Origin: Anderseniella sp. Alg231-50
GTDB lineage: Bacteria > Pseudomonadota > Alphaproteobacteria > Rhizobiales > Aestuariivirgaceae
Assembly: GCF_900149695.1 (NCBI RefSeq)
Contig: NZ_LT703003.1
Location: 372,001-436,000 of the forward strand
DNA length: 64,000 nucleotides
Reading direction: 5' to 3'
Shown: in pieces, positions 47,626 through 56,379 of the stretch
Layout: the number at the start of each line of letters is the position of its first letter
Position numbering within the stretch: the first letter of the stretch is position 1
Program-made: the position numbers and the translations under genes
Notes under the pieces: model-generated
The model's database searches: none
Told to the model about the DNA's origin: nothing
The model's input: only the letters and a program-made list of their open reading frames with translations

Positions 47626-48066
47626 TCAGTTTTTCGCCCAGGCCTTTACGGGCAATCCACGTTTCAGCCATCCCGGCCCTGCGCTGGAACCGAACATGCC
47701 TTCAGACACATCGATGACATTGGTGAAGCCGGCAGTGGCCAGAATGCGTTGCATGTGAGCGCTGCGCCCTCCGACGGCACAAATCAGGGCAACCGGGTTG
47801 GCGCGATTGCCGCCCAGTGCCTTGGCGAGGTTTCTGACAAAGCCGGCTTCGTGCATGGAAATGGCAACAGCGGGCTTTGCCAGACCGGTCTGCTTCCACT
47901 CGCCGCGGGAGCGGATATCCACGAGCACGATTTCACCCCTGTCGGCTGCGGCCAGCGCATCCGGCGCAGACATTATACCGGATGACGCAAATGCCAGCGG
48001 AGCTGTGATACCGCCAAGCAAGGTTGAACCAATGAGCGCAATAATATGTCGGCGGGTCAAATTCAT
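47626..48066 (-). CDS. Exported single-domain rhodanese
   Basis: 146 residues. Signal sequence with NLTRRHIIALIGSTLLGG (possible twin-arginine or Sec signal), then one rhodanese domain with active-site loop CAVGGRS (Cys about 96) and VDIRSRGEWKQTG. Sulfurtransferase or sulfide-carrier function in the periplasm is likely; the partner is unknown. Stands alone between an MFS gene and an aminotransferase gene. Confidence 0.85.
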   Translation of the reverse strand: MNLTRRHIIALIGSTLLGGITAPLAFASSGIMSAPDALAAADRGEIVLVDIRSRGEWKQTGLAKPAVAISMHEAGFVRNLAKALGGNRANPVALICAVGGRSAHMQRILATAGFTNVIDVSEGMFGSSAGPGWLKRGLPVKAWAKN

Positions 48067-48430
48067 GGGTCAACCAGTGTCATCAAGGCTTGAAATTATC
48101 AAATCAAAGTTCCGCGATCAGCTTTGTGGCAGTTGCGCTTGTGCAGCGACCGACTTCATTTTGACACGTAGCTGTCATGCAAACCGGATAAGCCAACCGT
48201 CGTGCAAGGAAGGCGTCAGTTGCGTAAACCAAAAAAGAAACCTGTTTCCTGCACAAAATCAGGGGGCGCTTTGACTGAAGCAGTCGAAATGCCTGAACCC
48301 GATCGACTTGAAAGTGCGCGAGCAACGTCATTCATGCGCTTGAACGCATGCTGCTCTTGCCTTTAAGGACACCCGTGCCGGGAAAGCACCCGCCATTTCC
48401 CACCCCGCTCCTGGCACGGGACCTTGTTTT
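48067..48430. other. Intergenic region between rhodanese and aminotransferase genes
   Basis: About 360 bp. It contains the hairpin CATGCG-CTTGAA-CGCATG (48333-48350) within an outer GAGCA/TGCTC pairing, and a CCCGTGCC...GGCACGGG pair (48372-48420) with a long loop that may end the aminotransferase transcript. No coding evidence was found. Confidence 0.4.
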
Positions 48431-49612
48431 TCACACAGATGCGCTGATCAGGCCGTGCATGCGCGCAAGAGCTTCTTCGATTTCGTCAAGGCCGGCGGCA
48501 TATGACAGGCGCAGATAGCCCTTGCCGTTGTTCCCGAAACTGTCACCGGGTATCAGCGCCACATTGGCTTCCATCAGCAAACGATCCGCAAGCTGCTTTG
48601 AGCCGATACCGGTTCCGGTGATGTTGGGAAACGCGTAAAAGGCGCCACCGGGTACCCGGCAGGTGACCCCCGGCATGCTGTTGAGACCGGCGACAACCAC
48701 ATCCCGGCGCTGCGCAAATGTTGCACGCATCCGGTCGATCTCGTCCATGGGGCCTTCAATGGCCGCAAGGCCGGCGAACTGGGCGGCAACATTGACGCAG
48801 GAATGATCGACGGTAATCAATCCGCGCACCGCGTCGACCAGCTGTGCCGGCCAGATGCCGTACCCCAGCCGCCACCCGGTCATGGCAAAGGTCTTCGACC
48901 ACCCGTCGAGCAGGATGACCCGGTCTGCCAGCGCCGGAAACTGCAGCAAAGAGCGAAAGCCTGATCCTTCAAACACCAGGTGCGAATAGATTTCGTCCGA
49001 CAGGATTGCCACCTGAGGATGCGCTTCCAGGCCTTTTGCCAGCCTGTCCAGTTCGCCCGTTTCAACCACGCCGCCGGTCGGGTTGGCGGGTGAATTGATG
49101 ATAATCAGGCGTGTTGCCGGTGTAATCTGGGACAGCACCTCGTCGGCGTCGAAGCCAAAATTCCGGTCTTCACGAATGGCATATGGAACCGGCCCTGCCG
49201 ACGCCGCCTTTATGGCTTCGCGATAGGGCGGAAATCCGGGATCAGGATACAGGATTTCGGTCCCTGCCCCGCCGAATACCATGCAGGCAAAGAAGATCGT
49301 GACCTTGCCACCCGGCACAATGACCACCCGATCAGCCTCGACCGGCACATCATAGCGGGTGGCCACGCTGCTTGCGACGGCGTCGCGCAAAGACGGCATG
49401 CCAACCGGGGAAGTGTATCCGTGCGGACCATCCCTGACCGCCCGGAGCCCGGCGTCCAGCACGTGGGCCGGTGGTGAAAAGTCCGGCTGGCCAATGCCGA
49501 GATTAATTACCGGACGGCCTTCCGCCTTCATCTTCAACGCCTTGTCGAGAACGAAGAATGCGCCCTCTTCTTCCAGGCTTGCGACCGCGGGATTCAATTT
49601 GAGATGGCTCAT
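48431..49612 (-). CDS. PLP-dependent class I/II aminotransferase
   Basis: 393 residues, fold type I. Motifs: NLGIGQPDFSPP, NSPANPTG (about 173-180), DEIYSHLVFEG (about 206-216), and the PLP lysine in DGWSKTFAMTGWRLGY (Lys about 240). Resembles aspartate/aromatic aminotransferases; substrate not known. ATG at 49612 with AGGAAC upstream. It lies 19 bp after the EamA transporter gene on the same strand, so the pair is an operon; the transporter might export or import the amino acid concerned. Confidence 0.92.
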   Translation of the reverse strand: MSHLKLNPAVASLEEEGAFFVLDKALKMKAEGRPVINLGIGQPDFSPPAHVLDAGLRAVRDGPHGYTSPVGMPSLRDAVASSVATRYDVPVEADRVVIVPGGKVTIFFACMVFGGAGTEILYPDPGFPPYREAIKAASAGPVPYAIREDRNFGFDADEVLSQITPATRLIIINSPANPTGGVVETGELDRLAKGLEAHPQVAILSDEIYSHLVFEGSGFRSLLQFPALADRVILLDGWSKTFAMTGWRLGYGIWPAQLVDAVRGLITVDHSCVNVAAQFAGLAAIEGPMDEIDRMRATFAQRRDVVVAGLNSMPGVTCRVPGGAFYAFPNITGTGIGSKQLADRLLMEANVALIPGDSFGNNGKGYLRLSYAAGLDEIEEALARMHGLISASV

Positions 49613-49631
49613 GAAAGTTCCTGTTTCTAAG

Positions 49632-50540
49632 TCATGTCGATCGCAAGGTTCGGCGCTTGGTGACCTGCTCGCGATAATAGACATACAGGCCGCTGGACAC
49701 CACGATGCCGGCGCCGACCAGCGTGTGAATGTCCGGCACATCGCCGAACACGACATAACCGACAATGATCATCCAGATTATCTGGGTGTAGATAAACGGC
49801 GCCAGTGTAGGCGCAGGTGCCATGGTGTGTGCCTTGATCAGCATGTGATGGCCGATACCGCCGGCCAGCCCCATCAGCAGCATCAGGGCGACAAGTCCCC
49901 AGACCGGCACATGCCAGTTGAGGATACCCATCGGCATGGCAAGAGCGGAGCCGACAATCGAGGGCAGCAGTAACGATACCAGCGCCGGGTCACGACCGCC
50001 GATCTTGCGGGTGATGATCTGGTACAGCGAGGTGATAACCGCCACCGTCACCGACAGCAGCATGGCCCAGTGAAAACCGTCAGCGCCGGGCCGGATGATC
50101 AGCAACACACCGAGAAACCCGATGACCACCGCCGCCCAGCGACGCGGCCCGATCCGCTCGCCGAGCAAAAACGGCGACAGGGCGCAGACCCACAGCGGGT
50201 TTGAGAAGAATATGGCGGATGTCTGATCCAGGCGCAGATACTGCAAGGCAATGAAGTTCATCAGGGTCGAAGCGAACAGCAGGACACCGCGCAGCACCTG
50301 CAATCCGGGATGATGGGATTTGAAGGTCAGCGTGCCGGTCCACCACATCAGTCCCAGCACATACAGCAATGACAGGCTGTAGCGGGCAAACACCACCATC
50401 ATCGGCGGCACCGCGGCTGCCAGCAGATACTTTGCGCAGGCGTCTATGATGGTGAACGTGGCAACAGCGCCCACCATCAACACTATGCCGGTCGTGACAT
50501 TATCCGTCTGAGGCGACTGGGCACTGCCGGGTATTGCCAT
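49632..50540 (-). CDS. EamA/DMT-family transporter
   Basis: 302 residues with ten predicted helices in two EamA halves (about 17-145 and 160-290). Typical words are IFFSNPLWVCALSPFLLGE and FIYTQIIWMIIVGYVVFGD. Substrate unknown; many of this family move amino acids or metabolites. Start is ATG 50540 or GTG 50558. First gene of an operon with the aminotransferase; divergent from pcaDC. Confidence 0.88.
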   Translation of the reverse strand: MAIPGSAQSPQTDNVTTGIVLMVGAVATFTIIDACAKYLLAAAVPPMMVVFARYSLSLLYVLGLMWWTGTLTFKSHHPGLQVLRGVLLFASTLMNFIALQYLRLDQTSAIFFSNPLWVCALSPFLLGERIGPRRWAAVVIGFLGVLLIIRPGADGFHWAMLLSVTVAVITSLYQIITRKIGGRDPALVSLLLPSIVGSALAMPMGILNWHVPVWGLVALMLLMGLAGGIGHHMLIKAHTMAPAPTLAPFIYTQIIWMIIVGYVVFGDVPDIHTLVGAGIVVSSGLYVYYREQVTKRRTLRST

Positions 50541-50707
50541 GAAGAGAAGTCCGATCACTTTCAGCTGCCATAGGCGGGTGGCATGGCCAGGGTCTTTTCA
50601 GCCGTAAAGGCATGATGGGAATGCGTCCAGCCCAGAATCCGGTTTCAAGGTTTGACACACCCGGAATTTTACGATGTGACAGGATCAATGGAAAAAAGGA
50701 ACCGCCC

Positions 50708-51865
50708 ATGCCGTACGTGACACAAAGCGATGATTGCCGGATATTCTATCGCTCAGAAGGCCCGACAGATGCCCCAGCCATCATATTTTCCAACTCGCTG
50801 GGCTGTGACCACCTGATGTGGCAGGCACAGGCAGATGCCCTGAAGCACCGCTTCCGTGTCGTGCGATATGACCAGCGCGGCCATGGTGCGTCCGATGTGC
50901 CGGACGGCATGTACCCGCTGGAAAGATTAGGCGCAGATGTTATCGGAATCGCAGATCATCTGGGTCTCGACGAATTTCATTTCTGCGGGCTTTCCATGGG
51001 TGGATTGACCGGGCAATGGCTCGGCATCAATGCCGGCAGCCGGCTCACCACTCTCACGCTGGCTGATACATCGCCGCACTTCCGTCCGCCGGAGATGTGG
51101 GACCAACGCATGGACATGATCCGCCAGGGCGGCATGAGCGCCATATCCGACATGGTACTGGGCAGGTTTTTTACCGAGAGCTTCCATGAAAGCGATCCCG
51201 GCACGGTAAGCGATTTCCGCAGTGTCCTGGAGCAGATGGACCCGAAAGGCTATCTGGGATGCTCGGCCATGCTGAGAGAAGCCGACACGTTCGACGGCCT
51301 GAAAGAGATTACCACGCCGACACTGATCATTTCCGGCCGGCATGACCAGTCAACGCCGCCGGAGCGCGGTGAAATGATGGCTGCGGAAATTTCCTGCGCT
51401 GTCCACGTGGTCCTGGATGCAGCTCATGTGTCAAATGCTGAACGCCCGAACGACTTTACCCGCACGCTTGCAGGCTTCGTGAGCGCCGACACCTTGCCGA
51501 GCGATCACCGATTCACCTCCGGAATGAAACGCCGCAGAGCAGCACTGGGCGACGACTATGTAGATGCTTCGATTCGGAACCGAACCGAATTCAACGCCGA
51601 GTTTCAGGACATGATCACGCGCGGCGCCTGGGGCGAAATCTGGACCCGGCCGGGGCTGGACGAAACCACCCGCCGCATGCTGGTGCTGGCGATTTGCGCG
51701 GCGCTGTCGCGATGGGAGGAGTTCGACCTGCACCTGGCAGCGGCATTGCGCGCAGGTGTTTCGCAGGAGACCATTCGCGAAGTGCTGATGCAGACAGCCA
51801 TCTATGCCGGCGTGCCGGCAGCCAACACCGCGTTTGCCCGCGCCGGAAAGCAGTTGAAAACCTAG
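50708..51865 (+). CDS. pcaL: Fused 3-oxoadipate enol-lactonase / 4-carboxymuconolactone decarboxylase
   Basis: 385 residues catalysing two steps of the protocatechuate branch. The N-terminal alpha/beta-hydrolase domain (PcaD, about 1-260) has the nucleophile in GLSMGG (Ser96), acid in SGRHDQ (Asp213) and His240 in AAHVSN. The C-terminal PcaC domain (about 268-385) has YVDASIRNRTEFNAEFQDMI and EVLMQTAIYAGVPAANTAF. ATG at 50708 with AAGGAA upstream. No other pca gene is in the window. Convergent with the glutamine-synthetase-like gene. Confidence 0.9.
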   Translation: MPYVTQSDDCRIFYRSEGPTDAPAIIFSNSLGCDHLMWQAQADALKHRFRVVRYDQRGHGASDVPDGMYPLERLGADVIGIADHLGLDEFHFCGLSMGGLTGQWLGINAGSRLTTLTLADTSPHFRPPEMWDQRMDMIRQGGMSAISDMVLGRFFTESFHESDPGTVSDFRSVLEQMDPKGYLGCSAMLREADTFDGLKEITTPTLIISGRHDQSTPPERGEMMAAEISCAVHVVLDAAHVSNAERPNDFTRTLAGFVSADTLPSDHRFTSGMKRRRAALGDDYVDASIRNRTEFNAEFQDMITRGAWGEIWTRPGLDETTRRMLVLAICAALSRWEEFDLHLAAALRAGVSQETIREVLMQTAIYAGVPAANTAFARAGKQLKT

Positions 51866-51878
51866 ACGTCAGACAACA

Positions 51879-53336
51879 TCAGTAAAGGTCAAAATATTCC
51901 CGATGTTCCCAGTCCGTCACCTCTGACAGGAAGCGGGCAATCTCGGCGCGCTTGATGTGGATCAGGTAGTCCACGAACTTTTCGCCAAAGCGCCGCCGGA
52001 ACAGTTGAGACGCCTCAAGCGCGTCGACGGCATCCATCAGGTTGGTTGGCAGCATTGTTGCATCGGTTTTGTAGGGTGTATCTGCGGCAGGACCGGGATC
52101 GCGCTTGTCATCGATACCCTGCAACCCGGCCCAGACTTGCGCGGCCAGATGAAGATAGGGGTTGGCTGCAGCTTCCGCGGCCCGGTTTTCCACCCGTGTC
52201 GCCGGATCACCGGGACCGCCTATAGCCCGAACCATAACGCCCTTGTTGTCCCTGCCCCAGATCGCCCGGTCAGGGGCCAGCTGGAATGACTTGTAGCGCT
52301 TGTAGCCATTGATGGTGGGCGCCGCGAAAACGCTGGCCTCAACCGCATGGGCAAGCAGGCCCGCCGTATAATGCAGGCCCAGCAGCGACAGCAGGTCGCT
52401 ACCGGCTTCAGGCGTGAACAGGTTGTCGCCGGATGTCGCCGATAGCAGCGACTGGTGCACATGCCAGCCTGACGCGAACAGGTTTGCAACCTGTGGCCGG
52501 CACATGAAGGTTGCATGCAGGCCCTGGCGCCGGCAGACCTGTTTCACCATGGAGCGAAACAGGGTCATGGCGTCGGCTGCCTGCACCGCCTGCATGGGAG
52601 CAAAGGTAAACTCCACCTGGCTGGGGCCGAACTCGCATTCGATCGAGCGTACCGGCAGATTGAGCGCCACGCACGCCTTGCGCAACACCTCCGTCACCGG
52701 CTCCAGCTGGTCGCCACGTGCCTCGGTCAGGTACTGAAAGCCGTGCGTCATCAGCGAGACATCCGGCACGGCTCCCGGCTGCCCGGCATCTTCCGGGCGC
52801 CTGTTCCAGTCGTCGACTTGCAGAATGTGGAATTCAGCCTCGAGGCCGAAGCGTATATCCAGTTCCCTGTTTGCAAGTTCTGCCTCGGCATCACGGAGTT
52901 TCCGGCGCACACAAAACGGCACAGGTTTCCCGTCGGTGAAAAACAGATCGCACAACAGCCAGCCGCAGCCTTCGACCCAGGGCAGTACACGAAAGGTTTC
53001 GGGGTCCGGCAACATCATCATGTCTCCGGCACCTTCCATCTCGGCCATATCAAGGCCGGCGCCGGCCTGCCAGACGGGGAAGACGGTGCGATGCGAGGTG
53101 TCCTTTGCCAGCAGGGTCGAGGTCATGGCACAGCCATTGGCCAGCAGGCCTGCAGCCTGCGCCGCCATCAGTGTCTTGCCGCGCAGCACCCCGTGCTGGT
53201 CCACAAAGGCAAGCCGCACGGTGTCCAGGCCATGATTTTCGATTTGCTCCAGCACAGTTGCGCATGCCGTGCGTCGATCAGCACTGTCCATGCCGGCAAG
53301 TGCGGCCAAGCCTTCGCGCCCTACATCACTCATCAA
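51879..53336 (-). CDS. Glutamine-synthetase-like ligase (gamma-glutamyl-amine type candidate)
   Basis: 485 residues of the glutamine synthetase superfamily: an N-terminal beta-grasp domain and catalytic domain with metal residues in GLEAEFHI and ECEFGPSQVEFTFAP, the His loop ASGWHVHQSL, and the ENRAAEAAANPYLHLAAQVWAGL region (shortened: ENR...ANPYL signature). It is not GlnA itself; the length and sequence resemble PuuA/GlnT/TdnQ-like enzymes that join glutamate to an amine. Its stop lies 13 bp from pcaDC on the convergent side, and the start is 1 base from the Rieske gene stop, so the two minus-strand genes form one operon. Confidence 0.85.
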   Translation of the reverse strand: MMSDVGREGLAALAGMDSADRRTACATVLEQIENHGLDTVRLAFVDQHGVLRGKTLMAAQAAGLLANGCAMTSTLLAKDTSHRTVFPVWQAGAGLDMAEMEGAGDMMMLPDPETFRVLPWVEGCGWLLCDLFFTDGKPVPFCVRRKLRDAEAELANRELDIRFGLEAEFHILQVDDWNRRPEDAGQPGAVPDVSLMTHGFQYLTEARGDQLEPVTEVLRKACVALNLPVRSIECEFGPSQVEFTFAPMQAVQAADAMTLFRSMVKQVCRRQGLHATFMCRPQVANLFASGWHVHQSLLSATSGDNLFTPEAGSDLLSLLGLHYTAGLLAHAVEASVFAAPTINGYKRYKSFQLAPDRAIWGRDNKGVMVRAIGGPGDPATRVENRAAEAAANPYLHLAAQVWAGLQGIDDKRDPGPAADTPYKTDATMLPTNLMDAVDALEASQLFRRRFGEKFVDYLIHIKRAEIARFLSEVTDWEHREYFDLY

Positions 53337-54656
53337 CTAGTTCCCGGCCGTTGCGCTTGCCCACGAGCACCCGTCGCGGCGGTCGGCATCCCGGTCCCGC
53401 CAGACCGCCTGCCAATCTGCATCCGGCGCAATGGCATCAACGGCAACGGGACCCTTTGTGTTCAATGCTTCGCCATTGGGAATGCCTGGCAAATGACCGC
53501 CTTCGCCCACTGCATCAATCGCCCGGCGCAACATGCGCCGATAGGCAATGATCGCCTTGTCGGACGTGGCAAGGTGTTCGTTGGTGCGGTCGAAAACCGG
53601 CCCCGGGCTTTCTACGGCCCACTGATCATGGACATTTATGTCGAGCCCCATGCCGGTATAGGTCTCAGCTTCCTGTTCAGCCGGGTTGAACCCGTAGTTG
53701 TTGCGCTTGTTTTTCAGCGGTGCGTAGTCCGGCAGGCGGTGTTCGGCAAGCCGCTGTTCACGCATCAGCTGCTTGTTCACCGGGCCGGCGAAGCTGGTGA
53801 ACATCGAATACCAATAGCAGGTCTCGTCATCCACCGGCACATGCCACTGGGTGATGGTCATATCGTTGGACATCGGGATGCAGATGGCTTCGGGAAATAT
53901 CTGGTTGGTCACGCGCACATGGGTGCGGCCGTCATCCAGGTGCCTGAGCGCAATCAGGCGCAATCCGTAGTCGGTTTCTTCCACCTCTATGTCGGGCCGT
54001 GGATATTCGCGCAGCAACTGCGTCATCGGCATTTCCGTATTGGCGGCAGTGTCGCGGAACTGCTTGCCGTAACTGTCGGCCGGGTCTTCATCCTGCAGGA
54101 ACCGATGCAGGAAGGATGCATGAACCGGATCGATGCCCACTTCCATGGCCTGCAGCCAGTTGCACTCCCACAAACCCTTGAAGGCAAACACGTGTGTATC
54201 CGGGGCAACAAAACAGTCCAGTTCGGGAAATGGCGGCGGTGCGCCCTCGCCCATGAAGGCAAAGACAATGCCGTTTTTCTCCACGACCGGATAGGATGCG
54301 GTCTTTATCTGCTCGTGCATGGTGCTGCCTTCAGGCTCGCCGGGCTGTTCGACACACTGGCCGGAGCGGTCGAAATGCCAGCCGTGAAACGGGCAGCGCA
54401 GGCCGTTGTCCTCGCGCCGGCCGTGACACAGGTCAGCGCCACGATGCGGACAATGACGCCCGATCAGGCCCAACTCACCGTCATTGTCGCGAAACAGCAC
54501 CAGGTCTTCGCCAAGCAGGCGCACCGGCACGACGGGGCGAGGGCCTTCAAGTTCATCGCTCAAGGCAGCCGGTTGCCAGTATTGCCGCATCAGCTTGCCG
54601 CACGGCGTGCCGGAGCCGGTTTGCGTAATGAGATCGTTTATGTCTTTCGACAGCAT
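53337..54656 (-). CDS. Rieske aromatic-ring-hydroxylating oxygenase, phthalate-dioxygenase type
   Basis: 439 residues. Rieske [2Fe-2S] ligands Cys69 and His71 (CPHRG) and Cys88 and His91 (CPFHGW); mononuclear iron site in the motif NWLQAMEVGIDPVHASFLH with His179 and His184 and bridging Asp176. The sequence fits the phthalate-dioxygenase-like oxygenase class, which draws electrons from a separate reductase; none is in the window. ATG at 54656 with AGGA upstream is the true start. It is the first gene of an operon with the glutamine-synthetase-like gene and divergent from a flavin hydroxylase (149 bp between starts). Confidence 0.9.
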   Translation of the reverse strand: MLSKDINDLITQTGSGTPCGKLMRQYWQPAALSDELEGPRPVVPVRLLGEDLVLFRDNDGELGLIGRHCPHRGADLCHGRREDNGLRCPFHGWHFDRSGQCVEQPGEPEGSTMHEQIKTASYPVVEKNGIVFAFMGEGAPPPFPELDCFVAPDTHVFAFKGLWECNWLQAMEVGIDPVHASFLHRFLQDEDPADSYGKQFRDTAANTEMPMTQLLREYPRPDIEVEETDYGLRLIALRHLDDGRTHVRVTNQIFPEAICIPMSNDMTITQWHVPVDDETCYWYSMFTSFAGPVNKQLMREQRLAEHRLPDYAPLKNKRNNYGFNPAEQEAETYTGMGLDINVHDQWAVESPGPVFDRTNEHLATSDKAIIAYRRMLRRAIDAVGEGGHLPGIPNGEALNTKGPVAVDAIAPDADWQAVWRDRDADRRDGCSWASATAGN

Positions 54657-54805
54657 AGGTGGGCGTCCTGTTTTCTGGTCTGATGCCGCACACGTTAGGC
54701 AGGCAGCGCGCATAGCGCAAGTTCCGGGCAAGGCTTGCCGAAACCGGGGTTTGCGGGTTGTATGCGGATGACCAACCAACACCGACCTGAACCGGGGCAA
54801 CTAAC

Positions 54806-56002
54806 TTGAACACCAAACCTTATCTGATCGCCGGTGGCGGCATAGGCGGCTTTGCAGCCGCGCTGGCGCTGGCGCAAAAGGGCATTGAAAGTATCGTCAT
54901 CGAACGTGAGGAGGAACTGCGCGAAGCCGGTGCCGGTATTCAGCTCGGCCCGAACGGGTTTCGCATGTTCGACACGCTTGGCGTAACCGACGCGATCCGG
55001 GCCAATGCGGTGTTTCCCGAGGCGCTGGTCATGATGGATGCGCTCGACGGGTCACAAGTGACACGGGTACCGCTAAATACACCTGAATTCACTGACCGCT
55101 TTGAATACCCCTATGGCGTGATCTACCGGCCGGACCTGCATGACACTTTCATCGACGCGGCCAGGGCAACCGGCAGGGTGACCGTGAGGCTGGGCGCGAA
55201 GGTCGAGGCCTATGAAGACACCGGCAACGGTGTGCGCGTAACCCTGGGCGATGACAGCACAATCGAGGCGCAAGCCCTGATTGGTGCCGACGGCCTATGG
55301 TCGAAAGTTCGCGAGACAATCGTTTCGGACGGCCGCCCCCGGGTTTCGGGCCACATTGCCTATCGGGCCGTGCTGCCGGAAGCCGACGTGCCCGACGCAA
55401 ACCACAGGAACGAAGTGATCCTGTGGGCCGGACCCAAGACCCACCTGGTGCACTACCCTTTACATCGCGGCGACATTTTCAACCTGGTATCGGTATTTCA
55501 TTCCGATGCCTATGAAGAAGGCTGGGATGTGTATGGCGACATCAGCGAACTGAACCAGCGATTTGCCGGACAGAGAACGGAAGTGATGGGCATGCTCGAC
55601 AAGATCGAGAGCTGGCGCATGTGGGTGTTGTGCGACCGCGATCCTGTGAAAAATTGGAGCAAGGGCCGCGTTACGCTGCTCGGCGATGCCGCGCACCCCA
55701 TGCTGCAATATCTGGCGCAGGGCGCATGCATGGCGACCGAAGACGCAGTATGCCTGGCGCACCACGTGGCGGCACACGGCGATCCGGCGGATGCTTTCCT
55801 CGCCTACCAGGCCGACCGGTATCTGCGCACCGCGCGGGTGCAGATGACGGCCCGGCTCTATGGGGATATCTATCACGCCGCCGGTCCGGTGGCGGAACTC
55901 AGGCAGATGATGCTGTCGGGCAGAACGGCGCAACAGGCCTATGACGGCATGAGCTGGCTGTACGCGGGCGTCAATGCGCGCGGCCAGCAGATCCTGCAGT
56001 AA
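54806..56002 (+). CDS. FAD-dependent hydroxylase, 3-hydroxybenzoate 6-monooxygenase-like
   Basis: 398 residues of the aromatic hydroxylase group A. FAD motif AGGGIGGFAAALALAQKG at the start, the DG motif ALIGADGLWSKVRE, and GDAAHPMLQYLAQGACMATED, whose LQYLAQGA segment I associate with 3-hydroxybenzoate 6-hydroxylases and salicylate hydroxylases. Start is TTG at 54806. Divergent from the Rieske gene, so both may act on the same pathway. No gentisate dioxygenase is in the window. Confidence 0.85.
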   Translation: MNTKPYLIAGGGIGGFAAALALAQKGIESIVIEREEELREAGAGIQLGPNGFRMFDTLGVTDAIRANAVFPEALVMMDALDGSQVTRVPLNTPEFTDRFEYPYGVIYRPDLHDTFIDAARATGRVTVRLGAKVEAYEDTGNGVRVTLGDDSTIEAQALIGADGLWSKVRETIVSDGRPRVSGHIAYRAVLPEADVPDANHRNEVILWAGPKTHLVHYPLHRGDIFNLVSVFHSDAYEEGWDVYGDISELNQRFAGQRTEVMGMLDKIESWRMWVLCDRDPVKNWSKGRVTLLGDAAHPMLQYLAQGACMATEDAVCLAHHVAAHGDPADAFLAYQADRYLRTARVQMTARLYGDIYHAAGPVAELRQMMLSGRTAQQAYDGMSWLYAGVNARGQQILQ

Positions 56003-56045
56003 ACCGTTTTGTAACAAAGCCATTGCCAAGGCAAACGCCGATGCA

Positions 56046-56309
56046 AGAGCACATCCGGTTCAAATAGAAACAATTGACCGGTTTTTTGCGGTCTCTGGCA
56101 AGGCGCGGGTCCCGCCGTGATCTGGTTGACCGCAAGGGAGCCGTAACGCAGTCCAGTGGGCGCAGAAATCCGGCCTTCGGTGGACCAAATCAGTCCATCG
56201 GCGTTGTTGCAAAGCTTGCCCGATGCACCGCATCGCGCTTCACTTTGCGCCTAGCCGAGTGAACTGATTTGGTACCATCAAATGCTTCTATTTGAACCGG
56301 ATGTGCTCT
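56046..56309. mobile_element. MITE-like element with 24-bp perfect terminal inverted repeats
   Basis: The 24 bases at 56046-56069 are the exact reverse complement of 56286-56309, and pairing continues imperfectly inward for about 8 more bases. Inside lies a second, non-concentric inverted repeat, ACCAAATCAGT (56184-56194) with ACTGATTTGGT (56263-56273), and a small GATGC/GCATC hairpin. No protein is encoded with conviction. The flanks show no clear target duplication. It separates the flavin hydroxylase gene from the LivK-type gene 70 bp downstream. Confidence 0.7.
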
Positions 56310-56379
56310 AGGATCAATTCGAGGCTGAACCTGCCATCAACGGCAATCACACAAGAATTGAGTATCAGGGAGTAGAAAC

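Noticed and set aside
48104-48331. A 75-codon minus-strand frame in the spacer between rhodanese and aminotransferase genes
   Set aside because: No ribosome site, no signal peptide or domain pattern, and it lies in sequence that also forms hairpins.
52515-54683. A 722-codon open frame on the plus strand, antisense to the glutamine-synthetase-like and Rieske genes
   Set aside because: It lies opposite two well-supported genes and its protein has no family motif, no hydrophobic or domain pattern and a high content of His, Arg and Gln, as expected from the reverse strand of high-GC codon use.
56074-56262. A 62-codon frame inside the MITE-like element
   Set aside because: Arginine-rich, no ribosome site, and probably a by-product of the repeat's base composition; no transposase motif.
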